From Linderina pennispora (Eukaryota > Kickxellomycota > Kickxellomycetes > Kickxellales > Kickxellaceae), in NCBI RefSeq assembly GCF_002104995.1, contig NW_024468252.1, forward strand, positions 620,001 through 684,000: a DNA stretch of 64,000 nt, given 5' to 3'. The position numbers were made by a program, and so were the translations under genes. Positions within the stretch are counted from its first letter, which is position 1. Every line of letters starts with the position of its first letter. Under the pieces are notes generated by a model that saw only the letters and a list, made by a program, of their open reading frames with translations, was not told the DNA's origin and ran no database searches. Positions 54,800 to 64,000 of the stretch are shown one piece after another.

Positions 54800-56443
54800 A
54801 TGCCTGTTTCGTCCACCTACCAGAGGCTTGATGTTCCCAACGTCGACTTGCCGTCGTACTTCTTTGGTACCGTGAAGAAGCAGACAGTGTACGGACAGAA
54901 GCCCCACCTGCCATTTCTGATCAGCGAGTCAAAGACGCTGTCATTTGCTGATCTCGAGAAGCTCACCCATGGAATTGCCTCTGGCCTGTTCAACAGCGCT
55001 GGTCTGAAGAAGGGCGATACGCTGCTGGTCGTCCTCCCAAACAACATCTACTACCCTGCAGTCACCCTGGCAACGCAGATGGTCGGTGCTGTGGTCAGCA
55101 CCGCCAATCCGCTGTACACTGCGCGCGAGCTTGCCCACCAGATCGAGCTGACCGGCGCAAAGATGGTGGTCTCGATTGATGCCAAAGTCCCCGTCGTCAA
55201 GGAGGCCGTGCGTCTTGCCAACTCGCCTATTCCTGACAGCCTCATTTTCACTTTGGACGGTACCAATCGGATCTTCGACATTATATCTCCAAAGCCCTTC
55301 CCGCGCGTCTATCTACGCACCGAGGAGGAGACAGCGAGTGCGCTTTCATTTATCGTGTTTAGCTCTGGCACCAGCGGCAAGCCCAAGGGCGTCATGCTGA
55401 GTCACAGGAACATCGTATCCAACATCGTGCAGAACATGAGCTTCGAAGACGCCGACGAGTACCTGACTGCAAGGTTTTCGGGCATCGAAGAGACACCCCA
55501 CATGATCGCCGTCCTCCCGTTCTTCCACATCTACGGCCTGACATGCATTCTTCACTTGCAGCTGTGCCAGGGGCGCCCACTTGTGATCATGCCCCAGTTC
55601 GACCTTGAAAAGTTCTGCCAGCTAGTGCAGCAGTACCGCTGCCGCGCTGCCCACCTGGTGCCGCCTATTATCCTCGGTCTGACCAAGAGCCCGATTGTCA
55701 AAAAGTACGACCTGTCGAGCTTCATTTTCGTCAACAGTGGAGCTGCTCCACTGACCAAGGAGCTGCAGCAGGAGGCACAGAAGGTCCTGGGATTCCCGAT
55801 TTGCCAGGGATACGGCCTGTCCGAGTCGAGCCCGGCCATCACCCGTGTCCCCCCATCAAATGTTGTGTATGGATCGTCGGGCCGCCTGGTGCCGAACATG
55901 GAAGCCAAGGTTATTGACGACGATGGCAAGGAGGTTGGTCCTGGTGAGGTCGGCGAGCTGTGCTACCGCGGTCCTAACATCATGCTGGGGTATTTGAAGA
56001 ACCCGGCTGCTACTGCCGAGACCCTGGACTCTGAGGGCTATCTCCATACCGGAGATGTTGGCTATATCGACAAGGACGGCTACAATTTCATCACCGACCG
56101 CAAGAAAGAGCTGATCAAGTACAAGGGCTTCCAGATCCCGCCTGCCGAACTCGAGGGTCTGCTTGTTGACCATCCAGCGATTTTGGACTCAGCAGTCATT
56201 GGCATCTACGACGATGTGCAGGCAACCGAGGTTCCCAAGGGATTCGTCGTTATCAAACCCGATGCCAGCAAATCGGGCGTTGTTGACGAAATTCACTCAT
56301 GGCTGAACTCGCGCGTCACTCATTACAAGCGGCTGCGCGGTGGAATTGAGGTCATCGATGCCATTCCCAAGTCAGCAACCGGAAAGATCCTCCGGCGTAT
56401 CCTGAAGGAGCGCGAGTCGCAGAAGCGCAAGGCCAAGCTTTGA
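54800..56443 (+). CDS. 4-coumarate-CoA-ligase-like acyl-CoA synthetase, peroxisomal
   Basis: ANL-superfamily adenylating enzyme, 547 residues, intronless. AMP-binding motif SSGTSGKPKGV at about 188-198, GYGLSESSP, YLHTGDVGYID, and the hinge DRKKELIKYKGFQIPPAELE. The catalytic Lys lies in PKSATGKILRR. The last three residues are AKL, a type-1 peroxisomal targeting signal. Fungal proteins of this type activate fatty or aromatic acids in peroxisomes; the substrate cannot be read from the sequence. The start at 54800 follows the TATA box and a short A/C-rich leader. Confidence 0.93.
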   Translation: MPVSSTYQRLDVPNVDLPSYFFGTVKKQTVYGQKPHLPFLISESKTLSFADLEKLTHGIASGLFNSAGLKKGDTLLVVLPNNIYYPAVTLATQMVGAVVSTANPLYTARELAHQIELTGAKMVVSIDAKVPVVKEAVRLANSPIPDSLIFTLDGTNRIFDIISPKPFPRVYLRTEEETASALSFIVFSSGTSGKPKGVMLSHRNIVSNIVQNMSFEDADEYLTARFSGIEETPHMIAVLPFFHIYGLTCILHLQLCQGRPLVIMPQFDLEKFCQLVQQYRCRAAHLVPPIILGLTKSPIVKKYDLSSFIFVNSGAAPLTKELQQEAQKVLGFPICQGYGLSESSPAITRVPPSNVVYGSSGRLVPNMEAKVIDDDGKEVGPGEVGELCYRGPNIMLGYLKNPAATAETLDSEGYLHTGDVGYIDKDGYNFITDRKKELIKYKGFQIPPAELEGLLVDHPAILDSAVIGIYDDVQATEVPKGFVVIKPDASKSGVVDEIHSWLNSRVTHYKRLRGGIEVIDAIPKSATGKILRRILKERESQKRKAKL

Positions 56444-56563
56444 TGTCGCCGTAGATGCTATATCCATTCATGATGGTAGGCTATGTGCTGACATGTAGAA
56501 AACCATCCCGCCTGCCGCGTAGATATACGAGATAGCAGCTGTGAATAATTAAAACGGAAATTT

Positions 56564-56569
56564 AATAAA
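56564..56569 (+). terminator. Polyadenylation signal AATAAA after the acyl-CoA ligase gene
   Basis: Hexamer 121 bp after the stop codon, in the gap to the convergent Kelch gene. Confidence 0.5.
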
Positions 56570-56663
56570 CAAGGAGCAGAACCGGAGAAACGAGAGAGAA
56601 AGAGAGCAAAGTAGGAAGGTGGTCATAGGCGATATATATGTTCAGGAACTCACAGATGCACAC

Positions 56664-58709
56664 TCAATTCTGGTTAGCGATTGCAAACGAGTTCTCGTTC
56701 ACAACGGACAGACGTGTGCCTTCGGCACCGTTGACAGTGCTGGAGTCTGGCCGGGCCATTGGCAGATCCAATGCGACATCCTCCAGCTGGATAGCATTGC
56801 TGGGACCATCGCCTGCCAACTCGGCTTCAATCTGGGCATACTCCTGGTCGCTATCTACCTCGTTCTCCTCCTCTTCGATAATGCCACCGGCATTGCTCTG
56901 AACGCCAGTGCCACGACGCGCCCTGAACATGGGCCCTCTTTCTGAAATCGTCAGCCTACGGGAAAGATACGGTTCATTGCTATCGCTATCGTCGATTACA
57001 CGCGTATGGCGCATGTTGTTGCTGGCCGCCGACAAGGTCTCTCGGTCAGTGCGTAGGCGTCTAAACGTGACGCTTGGACGGCTATTGCTTCCAGCCACAG
57101 TGGTCGTGGCACCGTCCGACGATGACGCAAGGTCACTCGGGTGCTTTGAACTGCCGTCAGCAGACCGCAGAATCTTGTCAATTGGGTTGGCTATCGATCC
57201 CAGAGGGTTGACAGATGAGCCAGGACGAGACGCGTCGGCACTGGGGCGGATGCCGCGCGCAATGATGGTGGCTTTTTCGTCTTCGACGTACTCGTCGTTT
57301 GGGTAGTAGTCGGAGCTCCTGCTGCCTTCGGCATAGCTCTTGACCATTGAGCGGATACGGTTGCGCGCAGCATTTGCCCGCGCATTCACTCGGGAGTTGG
57401 CTCTGGGCCGCTTGGATACCAGCTTCCAGCACTCGCGACTCAAATAGTACAGCGCTATGGCTCCAACAATCACAAGAAGGGCCATTTGGATACCCATGAC
57501 GCCTTTGGTCTTGCCAGTGGCCTCTATGTACCAGTGGACATCTAGGTCCTCGCGTGAAATGCCGTCAGGTGAGTACGTGTCGACGAAGGTCTCTCGCTTG
57601 ATGTCGTAGAAATAGATGCCCTCGTCTCCTTGGTTACCCAGGAATCCGTTTGTGATGATGAGGTAGTGACCTAGTGTTTTCATATCGTGCGCGTACCTTT
57701 CTGTCGGCGCACCAGGAGTCGGCATCCGTTTCCACGTCCATGTCGAAGTATTGAGCATGTACAGGTCATTGTACAACATCCCCCAGTTGGACACATTGAC
57801 TCCACCAAATATGAACAGCGAGTCCTTGTAACGCGAGCCAGGCATCGCGCCGCGCCCAGGCGGGACTTGGCCACCGCACTTGTGCGTAGACCAAGTGCGT
57901 GTATCGACGTCATATGCGTGTATTTTGTCCATCGGGACATTGGTGGCAGTGTTGGTGTCCTGCTCCCAAACGCTGCCTCCAACAATAACCATATCCTTGT
58001 CGTTGAAAATAACCGCAGCATGCTGGTTAACTTGCGAAATACCAGCAGGCGGAGCCTCGCCATCATCCTCCTTGATGGTGCTGGCCTTGACTGGCGTGTC
58101 ATCCTTACCGAGAATCCTCGCATAGTGCGAGTGCCGGTAACTGTCAAGGACCATCCGGATCGGGTTAGTCCAGCGTGCAAAGCCCTGTCCGTTGGTGGTT
58201 TCGTCGCTGGCGCCTCCGAAAATAATCATGTCGCCCGAGCGCTCCTGCAACACAGCCGTGTGTGTATACCGCCGCGGCGCGCTGTCAATAAATGTCGATG
58301 CGCCCCATGCCTGGTACATTGAGCAGAACACCGACATGCGGTTGACCGCCGAAAAGCCCACCACGGTCTGCCCGCCATACGGCACGATGACATGGTTCAG
58401 GCGGTCGTATACAGACGAGTGCTGCGCTAGCGGTGGCATCGTGAATTGCGATGACGAGCGCAGGTCCTTCCAGAATGGGTCTTTTCTGTCAATAGACTTG
58501 GTCACGTCGACGCACCGGTGGTCTATGAGGAAGTCGGTCAGGTTAGTGCCTGTGCTATGCGACTTTCCGCCGTATACGCATAGGTGCCCGTTGACAATCT
58601 CTGACTTGTGGTGGAACCGAGGTACTGGCTTCAGGTGGGCCTCAGCGGCCCCCACAAGCAGTAGCGCCATGTACGCTAGCGACGCTAGGCTGAAGCTTGC
58701 ACCAGGCAT
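56664..58709 (-). CDS. Kelch-repeat single-pass membrane protein
   Basis: 681 residues, no introns. Signal peptide SFSLASLAYMALLLVGAAEA, then a lumenal or extracellular Kelch beta-propeller with repeats such as DRLNHVIVPYGGQT, RSGDMIIFGGASDE, NDKDMVIVGGSVWEQ, YKDSLFIFGGVNVSN and HYLIITNGFLG. One membrane span at about 400-424 (MGIQMALLVIVGAIALYYLS) is followed by a basic stop-transfer segment and a roughly 250-residue Ser-rich, disordered cytosolic tail with acidic patches (IIEEEENEVDSDQEYAQIEAE). Kelch proteins with this layout occur in zygomycete-type fungi, but I cannot assign a function. The ATG at 58709 is used because the upstream extension is not protein-like. Confidence 0.85.
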   Translation of the reverse strand: MPGASFSLASLAYMALLLVGAAEAHLKPVPRFHHKSEIVNGHLCVYGGKSHSTGTNLTDFLIDHRCVDVTKSIDRKDPFWKDLRSSSQFTMPPLAQHSSVYDRLNHVIVPYGGQTVVGFSAVNRMSVFCSMYQAWGASTFIDSAPRRYTHTAVLQERSGDMIIFGGASDETTNGQGFARWTNPIRMVLDSYRHSHYARILGKDDTPVKASTIKEDDGEAPPAGISQVNQHAAVIFNDKDMVIVGGSVWEQDTNTATNVPMDKIHAYDVDTRTWSTHKCGGQVPPGRGAMPGSRYKDSLFIFGGVNVSNWGMLYNDLYMLNTSTWTWKRMPTPGAPTERYAHDMKTLGHYLIITNGFLGNQGDEGIYFYDIKRETFVDTYSPDGISREDLDVHWYIEATGKTKGVMGIQMALLVIVGAIALYYLSRECWKLVSKRPRANSRVNARANAARNRIRSMVKSYAEGSRSSDYYPNDEYVEDEKATIIARGIRPSADASRPGSSVNPLGSIANPIDKILRSADGSSKHPSDLASSSDGATTTVAGSNSRPSVTFRRLRTDRETLSAASNNMRHTRVIDDSDSNEPYLSRRLTISERGPMFRARRGTGVQSNAGGIIEEEENEVDSDQEYAQIEAELAGDGPSNAIQLEDVALDLPMARPDSSTVNGAEGTRLSVVNENSFAIANQN

Positions 58710-59187
58710 AGTGATGCTGGCGGTCTGTGGGGGAATAAAAAGCAAAGAGCGTAAAATAGAGTGCGAGAGAACTAGAGAAAAGAAGGCAAAGAGAGCAGGT
58801 GGCCAGGGAGGAGACAAAGGGGGAGAGATGACATGCGTTGCGATGCACTCGCTTTGTTGCTGCCAAAAAGAGGAGGAACAGCGCATGGGCATTATTTCTT
58901 TTGCCCCTTTAATCCCTGGCGAAAACTGACAACCCTTTCTAAATTTAGCAAAGACAGTGTCAGAAAATCAGAAACTCGGCGAGGCCGATCCCAACAAGCC
59001 ATGAGCCATTCGCTGGCACCCGAGCTGCTGAAGTATCACACGAGCAGACATACGCGGTATGTACCGACCGATATGCTCATGTAGGACCCCTCTATATATG
59101 TAAGCATGTTGGAAAATGTAATTTACTGAAGAAAAATACGGGTTTGATGGTGGTGGAGCTGTATGGCTTGTCCACACATTACCCGAT
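58710..59187. other. Intergenic region upstream of the Kelch gene
   Basis: Purine-rich on the plus strand (58740-58840), i.e. a pyrimidine-rich leader for the minus-strand Kelch gene. No gene is seen. Confidence 0.5.
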
Positions 59188-62100
59188 TTAGTGCTTGCGA
59201 CGGGTACGAGGCTGGGCAATGCGACGGCCCTGGCTGGTGTTGGACGCGTTTGAGCCATTGCCCGATCGGCCCATCGCAAACCCGCCAGCGCCAGCAACAC
59301 TGCCAGAGCTGAAACCGCCGAGTCTCTGGGCTGGTGTAGCCGAGCTGCTGGCCTGCCCCATGCCGAATGCCGGGGCGTTTCCGCCCATAGCCTGCTGGTT
59401 CGGCTGGGCACCAAAGCCAAATCCACCCGACACCGGCGTGCTACCCGACTGGAAGTTGGCCATCGGCGCGCCAGTGTTTGACTGCGTGCCAAATCCAGCA
59501 CCGCCGCTGGGCTGGCCAAACGACGGCGCCGTGTTGCTTCCCTGGCCAAATCCAGTGTTGGCTCCAAACGCCGGCGTAGCGTTGCCCGAACCGAAGCCAG
59601 CACTGGGCGGTGCCCCAAATGACGGCGTCGCGGTACCGGAGCCAAAGGCAGGCGCTGCGTTGTTAGCCTGCCCAAATGGCGATGCTGTAGTGCCTGCCTG
59701 ACCGAATGACGGTGCTGCGGTGGTTTGGGCCGACGACTGGCCAAACGAAGTCACGGCAGCAGCAGCAGCAGCAGTGCCAAATCCGCCAAAAGTCTGCGCA
59801 GGTGCTGCCGAGGGCTGAGTAGAGGTTTGGCCAAATGCAAAGCCGGTGTTGCTGCCAGTGGCCGCGCCGCCGGTGCTGCTACCAAAAGTGAATCCACCCG
59901 AGGCAGGTTTCTGTGCCGTAGTGCCCGACGAGGTACCAAACGCAAAACCGACAGACGGCTTGCTCTCAGCAGCGGTTGCAGGAGCACCACCACCAGTGTT
60001 GCTGCCAAACGAAAATCTGGTCGAGGGTTTGGCTTCAGCAGCCGGCTTGGAGCCAAACGCGAAACCACTTGTAGGCTTGTTGTCGCTGGCAGGTGTGCTG
60101 CTGCCGAATGCAAAGCCAGGCGTGGCGGGCTTCGTCGTTGCCGGAGTTGCACTGGAGCCAAATGCGAAGCCGCCTGTCGTAGGTGTACCTGTCTCGCCGG
60201 GCTTGCTGCCACCAAATGTGAAGCTCGTCGATGTAGCTGCGGCTGGCTCAGAAGGTTTGCTGGTACCGAATGAAAATCCACTCGTGGTAGGCGTAGTGGT
60301 CACGGCAGGCTTGTTGGCACCAAATGCAAAGCCGGTCGGAGCAGTCGTTGCTGCCTCGGTAGGCTTGTTAGTACCAAACGAGAAGCCGCTTGTAGCAGCT
60401 GGCTTGCTATCAGCGGTAGCTGCACTGGCACCAAATGCAAAGCTGGTCGGAGCAGTCGTCGAAGCAGCCGTAGTTGTTTCAGCAGGCTTGCTAGCAGCGA
60501 ACGAGAAGCCACTTGTAGCAGCAGGTTTGCTATCAGCGGTAGCTGTACTAGCACCGAATGCAAAGCTGGTTGGAGCAGTTGTCGGAGCAGTCGTCGCTAT
60601 CTCAGCAGACTTGGTACCGAACGAGAACCCACTCGCGGTAGCTGGCTTGCTATCAGCGGCAGACGTGCCAGTGCTGCTGCCAAAGGCAAAGCTAGTCGGT
60701 GCGACCTTCTTTTGCGCAGAGCTCGTGCCAAACTTGAATCCACTCGCTGCTGGAGCATCCACATCGGCAGGCTTGCTTGTCTCAGTCGGCTTGCTAGCAC
60801 CAAAGGCAAAGCTAGAGCCGGTGCTGGCAGCTGGCTCCGTCTTGGTAGCAGCCGATGACGATGGATCAGAGGCGAATTGGAACGGCGTCTTCTTCTCCTC
60901 CGCCTTGGTGGTGGCATCGAAGGCAGGGGTAGAGGGAGTGCTGGTCAAGGATCCAAATGCGAAAGCAGGCTTCTTGGCTGTGGGCTCATCGTCATTTTTG
61001 GTCGAGGCAATGCTGAACGCGCCAGTCGAGGCCAGAGCAGTCGCTGAAGCTGCTGCAGTCTCTGCGGCACTGGTTGTGACTAGCGGCTTGCCAGCACCAA
61101 ATAAGCCGAGCGAAGGAGCAGCAGCTGTGGTCGTCAGGTCGATAGTCTTCACAGGAGCGGCCATACCGGTGCTGGCTGCAGTGCTTGATCCGAATGCAAA
61201 GCCTGACGACTCAGAGGCCGACGGAGCCTTGCCGAATGAGAACCCAGTCGATGGCGCTGGCTTATCCACAGCCTCCTTGACGGGCTCAGTGGTCAGCGTT
61301 GAACCAAACGGGCTCGTCTTGGACAAGGGCGCGGCAGCAGCGGTCTCTGTAGGAGCAGCAGTGGTGGCTGCACCAAAAGCAAACAGCGGCTTCGAAACAG
61401 CAGAATCCTTGGCAGGCTCCGCCTCGCTGTTATCGTCGTCAGCACTGCGCTTTGAGCCGAGGCGACTAAGTATGCTGCCACCAGCCGGTGTTGCAGACTC
61501 TGGCTTGTCGGCCTTGGTACCGAATGAGAATGATACCTTAGGGGGCTCAGTTGCAGCGGTAGAGGTCGCAGGAGCGGGACCAAACGAAACCGTAGGCTTT
61601 GGCACCTCGGCCGAGGCAGCAGGCTTTGCACCAAAGCTGAACGAGACGGGCGCAGCAGGCTTAGTCTGAGAAGGCACACCCGTGGCAGCAGCAGCAGCAG
61701 CAGCAGCAGCACCAAAGCTAAACGACGGCGCCTTAGCAGAGTCGTTCTTCTCTGCGGCAGGGGTTTGCTCAGTAGGCTTTGACGACACACTGCCAAGCAG
61801 ACTACTGGTAGCAGGGGCAGCAGCGGGCGCGGCCTTTGCAGCAGCAGCAGCCTCAGCCGCAGCCATGTCAGCCTTGTACTTTTCCAGCTCCTCCCGTGCC
61901 CCGACCTTCAGCGGCTTGCGATCAATACCGAAGCAACTCAGATGCGCAGGGATGTACTCGGTTGGCCGCGGCGGCTTTGTCTCCACAGGCTGAGGCGGGC
62001 GCAGCGATAAGCCGATCAGCTCACCGCCCCGGATCTTCTCGCGCGGCACCTTGGCCGAAACCGCCTGGCGTTCCTTGTCGCTGATGTCGCTGTCGTCAGA

Positions 62101-63519
62101 GTCACTGTCGTCAGAGTCCAAGCGGGCCGAGAACCGCCACTTGACCTTTCCGTCGGTAGCCGACATGGCCCGTCCAACGTAGCCCAGCCGACGGCGCCGC
62201 GCGTACTTCAGGCGCCGCTGCCTCGAAATCTCTGCCTCAATAACGGCGGCTTCTTCGTTCTCTTGCTCTTTGCCGGTTACCTTGGCTGCCTTGTCACCAG
62301 TAACACGACGGCGCTTGACCCTCTTGCGGCCAGGCCCACTTGTGCGCAGACGACGCACGCCTGCCAGCTGGGGTGGCTCCTCCATGTCCTCGGACTCGAA
62401 CATGTCCTGGTCAGAAAAGTCTTCGGCGGCGTCCTCAACGATCGGCTCCTGCTCGACCACAGGCTCATTGGCTTGGACTACATCGTCCTCACTGTATGCC
62501 ATGGCGTTGTTCACCCGTTGGCTCAAGGCAACCCGCTCAGCAACTGCCTTGCGCGACTGCTGCATTTGGATGGCACGTGCCAGGCTCGGAACCGCGGTTT
62601 GCCGGCGAGACAGCTCGCGCAGACCCATAGTCCTCTGCATCGCCTCTGCCTTGCGACTGGCAGCACTCGCATGGGCTGGTCGTCTCGTGGGCCGAGCTGA
62701 CATGCTATCCATGGTCATAGTTGACACTGGCAGACGGCGCAGGGGCATTGGCATAGCCCTATTCCCCGGCTGCATCTGGGCTGCGCTATCGCTTGCCAGG
62801 CCACCCGCGGCTGAGTAGCTGCGGGCATTCTGGACTGGTGTGCTCATCGCATTAATGTTTTCAAGCAGGCGCTGCACATTGCCCCGAGTCGCTCCAGCAG
62901 ACATGTTCTGGTAGGAGGAAGCTGGTACCGCAATTAGGCGTGACGAATCCGTCCAGCCTGCTGTATGCCGCCGCAGCCGCAGCGGATGACGCTTCTGCCC
63001 CGGCTCCACAAACCGCAGCTTTGCGATTGTTGGCTTAACGACTGCTACGCGCCGGTCGTATGTAAGCGGCGGTACGTCGTAAGCTCCCCTGGCCAAGTTG
63101 GCGTGGTGGGCCACTGCAGCCGGCTGCTGCGCAGATGTGTCATTGGCCTCTGGTGCCGGCTCCGGTACAACGCTGGGCTCTGCCTGCGTGGTGCCATCCG
63201 TGGCGGATTCAACTACTTCCGCTCGCTCCACCCCAGTAGCGTTTGCGCTGTTCGGTACTGTCTCGCCCTTTGCTGTCTCGACCGCCGATGTGGAACCAGT
63301 TGTGGCCTCTGGTGTAATCGCTGCACCCCACAAGCGCGAAACAAGGCTTTTCATTCCCTTCAAAAACCCTGCTTTTGCTGGAGTCTTGTACGTCTCCTTG
63401 GCCGAGTCGGCCCTGCTGTAGGGCTTCCTCACACGCCCAGCCAGCGCTCGCCGTTGATTACGAGCCGCACCGTGCGGGTGATCTGACGTGTGCAGACCAG
63501 GCGTTGCTGCATTAGACAT
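59188..63519 (-). CDS. FG-repeat nucleoporin (Nup1/Nup153/POM121-like)
   Basis: 1443 residues in one frame, no introns. The N-terminus carries an amphipathic helix (FLKGMKSLVSRLWGA) of the kind that binds the inner nuclear membrane in Nup1 and Nup60. Basic segments (RRLRTSGPGRKRVKRRRVTG) follow. The C-terminal two thirds hold dozens of FG units: mostly FSFG and FAFG, then GFGxx and SFGQ types near the end. The protein ends QGRRIAQPRTRRKH, like the conserved basic tail of Nup1/Nup153/POM121. Role: nuclear basket anchoring and transport-receptor binding. The ATG at 63519 (MSNAATPGLH) is the first real start; the frame before it opens on TTG. Confidence 0.92.
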   Translation of the reverse strand: MSNAATPGLHTSDHPHGAARNQRRALAGRVRKPYSRADSAKETYKTPAKAGFLKGMKSLVSRLWGAAITPEATTGSTSAVETAKGETVPNSANATGVERAEVVESATDGTTQAEPSVVPEPAPEANDTSAQQPAAVAHHANLARGAYDVPPLTYDRRVAVVKPTIAKLRFVEPGQKRHPLRLRRHTAGWTDSSRLIAVPASSYQNMSAGATRGNVQRLLENINAMSTPVQNARSYSAAGGLASDSAAQMQPGNRAMPMPLRRLPVSTMTMDSMSARPTRRPAHASAASRKAEAMQRTMGLRELSRRQTAVPSLARAIQMQQSRKAVAERVALSQRVNNAMAYSEDDVVQANEPVVEQEPIVEDAAEDFSDQDMFESEDMEEPPQLAGVRRLRTSGPGRKRVKRRRVTGDKAAKVTGKEQENEEAAVIEAEISRQRRLKYARRRRLGYVGRAMSATDGKVKWRFSARLDSDDSDSDDSDISDKERQAVSAKVPREKIRGGELIGLSLRPPQPVETKPPRPTEYIPAHLSCFGIDRKPLKVGAREELEKYKADMAAAEAAAAAKAAPAAAPATSSLLGSVSSKPTEQTPAAEKNDSAKAPSFSFGAAAAAAAAATGVPSQTKPAAPVSFSFGAKPAASAEVPKPTVSFGPAPATSTAATEPPKVSFSFGTKADKPESATPAGGSILSRLGSKRSADDDNSEAEPAKDSAVSKPLFAFGAATTAAPTETAAAAPLSKTSPFGSTLTTEPVKEAVDKPAPSTGFSFGKAPSASESSGFAFGSSTAASTGMAAPVKTIDLTTTAAAPSLGLFGAGKPLVTTSAAETAAASATALASTGAFSIASTKNDDEPTAKKPAFAFGSLTSTPSTPAFDATTKAEEKKTPFQFASDPSSSAATKTEPAASTGSSFAFGASKPTETSKPADVDAPAASGFKFGTSSAQKKVAPTSFAFGSSTGTSAADSKPATASGFSFGTKSAEIATTAPTTAPTSFAFGASTATADSKPAATSGFSFAASKPAETTTAASTTAPTSFAFGASAATADSKPAATSGFSFGTNKPTEAATTAPTGFAFGANKPAVTTTPTTSGFSFGTSKPSEPAAATSTSFTFGGSKPGETGTPTTGGFAFGSSATPATTKPATPGFAFGSSTPASDNKPTSGFAFGSKPAAEAKPSTRFSFGSNTGGGAPATAAESKPSVGFAFGTSSGTTAQKPASGGFTFGSSTGGAATGSNTGFAFGQTSTQPSAAPAQTFGGFGTAAAAAAVTSFGQSSAQTTAAPSFGQAGTTASPFGQANNAAPAFGSGTATPSFGAPPSAGFGSGNATPAFGANTGFGQGSNTAPSFGQPSGGAGFGTQSNTGAPMANFQSGSTPVSGGFGFGAQPNQQAMGGNAPAFGMGQASSSATPAQRLGGFSSGSVAGAGGFAMGRSGNGSNASNTSQGRRIAQPRTRRKH
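59200..61800 (-). repeat. FG-repeat coding array of the nucleoporin
   Basis: Degenerate repeats of about 60-90 bp coding for units such as TSGFSFGTKSAE, TSFAFGASTAT and KPAATSGFSFG. The best-conserved block spans roughly 60040-60730, where units repeat nearly word for word, which implies recent duplication. Confidence 0.85.
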
Positions 63520-64000
63520 TATTCCCTGCGACGTCGAATTCAATGGGTAGTGGAAATATAGATTTAGAGGGGTAGTGTCAACACAAAAGTAGGTGGCTAC
63601 GAGCTTGCACGAATACTAGCAACCGGCGTTCGTTGAAAAGTGAATAAGAGGATAAAAAGAGGCAAAATTCTTTGTGAAGAGAAGGAACCCAAGCGTCAGC
63701 TCCCAGCAACACCACCAAATGGCCACTGAAAATTTTCTGCTGGATTCAAAATGGCTGCATTGTCTCGTTCGGCAAAGCCCAGATCACTGATCCGCACTAA
63801 TCGACCGATCCAGCGTGATCACTGTCTTGCCGACAACGTAAGCTGGAAACGTGTCAAGCGGGTCTTCGCATCGCTACGTTGGGCGCACTTGGAGCACTGT
63901 CAGGGCTTACCAGTATATACGAGCATACTGGCCAATGCTCGAGCGGTGCAGTTATGGATACGCCAATGGTATATCTCTTTGTTAGCAAGAAAAAAACTGC
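63520..64000. other. Region upstream of the nucleoporin gene, to the window edge
   Basis: Probable nucleoporin promoter and leader. No gene is seen in the last 480 bases. Confidence 0.5.

Noticed and set aside
59846-61669. A 607-codon open frame antisense to the nucleoporin
   Set aside because: It consists of Ala/Val/Leu/Pro repeats produced by reading FG-repeat codons backwards. No start context or motif.

Overview
The window is nuclear DNA from a fungus. Genes are compact, lie on both strands and are split by short GT-AG introns (mostly 70-330 bp). The proteins are standard eukaryotic ones: MCM5, Rpt1, Rpn8, Vma1, Rab2, Ubc9, Sm-D2, cytosolic ribosomal proteins, an HDEL-tailed protein disulfide isomerase and an FG nucleoporin. 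A FunK1-type kinase is a fungal hallmark. WDR91, a radical-SAM RlmN enzyme and NDUFS6 argue against budding yeasts. I infer an early-diverging filamentous lineage, perhaps Kickxellomycotina, but the sequence alone does not prove this.

Layout. From 0 to 13.4 kb: mitochondrial intermediate peptidase (cut by the left edge), Vps1 dynamin, WDR91, a coiled-coil protein, a Pirh2-like E3, glucose-6-phosphate dehydrogenase, Ubc9 and an RlmN-like enzyme with a mitochondrial-looking N-terminus. From 13.4 to 16.1 kb: two convergent genes for related secreted repeat proteins that I do not recognise. From 16.7 to 31.2 kb: RPL12, PDI, deoxyhypusine synthase, RPL15, MCM5, WDR26/Gid7 and a PP2A B56 subunit. 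From 31.2 to 38.6 kb: a gene-poor, AT-richer stretch whose only convincing gene is the FunK1 kinase. From 38.6 to 49.6 kb: Vma1 carrying an intein, Rpt1, USP36-like deubiquitinase, NDUFS6, Rab2, Sm-D2 and RPL23. From 50 to 63.5 kb: two tandem ER thioredoxin-like membrane proteins, Rpn8, a peroxisomal acyl-CoA ligase, a Kelch membrane protein and the FG nucleoporin.

Two observations dominate. First, Vma1 (38645-42046) contains a 459-residue intein at the same site as the yeast VMA intein. Its splicing residues and both LAGLIDADG aspartates are present, so it looks like a live selfish element. Second, 13 genes left of about 29.9 kb carry roughly 37 single-base frameshifts. Every one is an extra base, often next to an identical base. 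The right half has comparable coding length and shows none. This looks like a change in consensus quality along the contig rather than mass pseudogenisation, so the frameshifted genes are annotated as CDS with the breaks marked.
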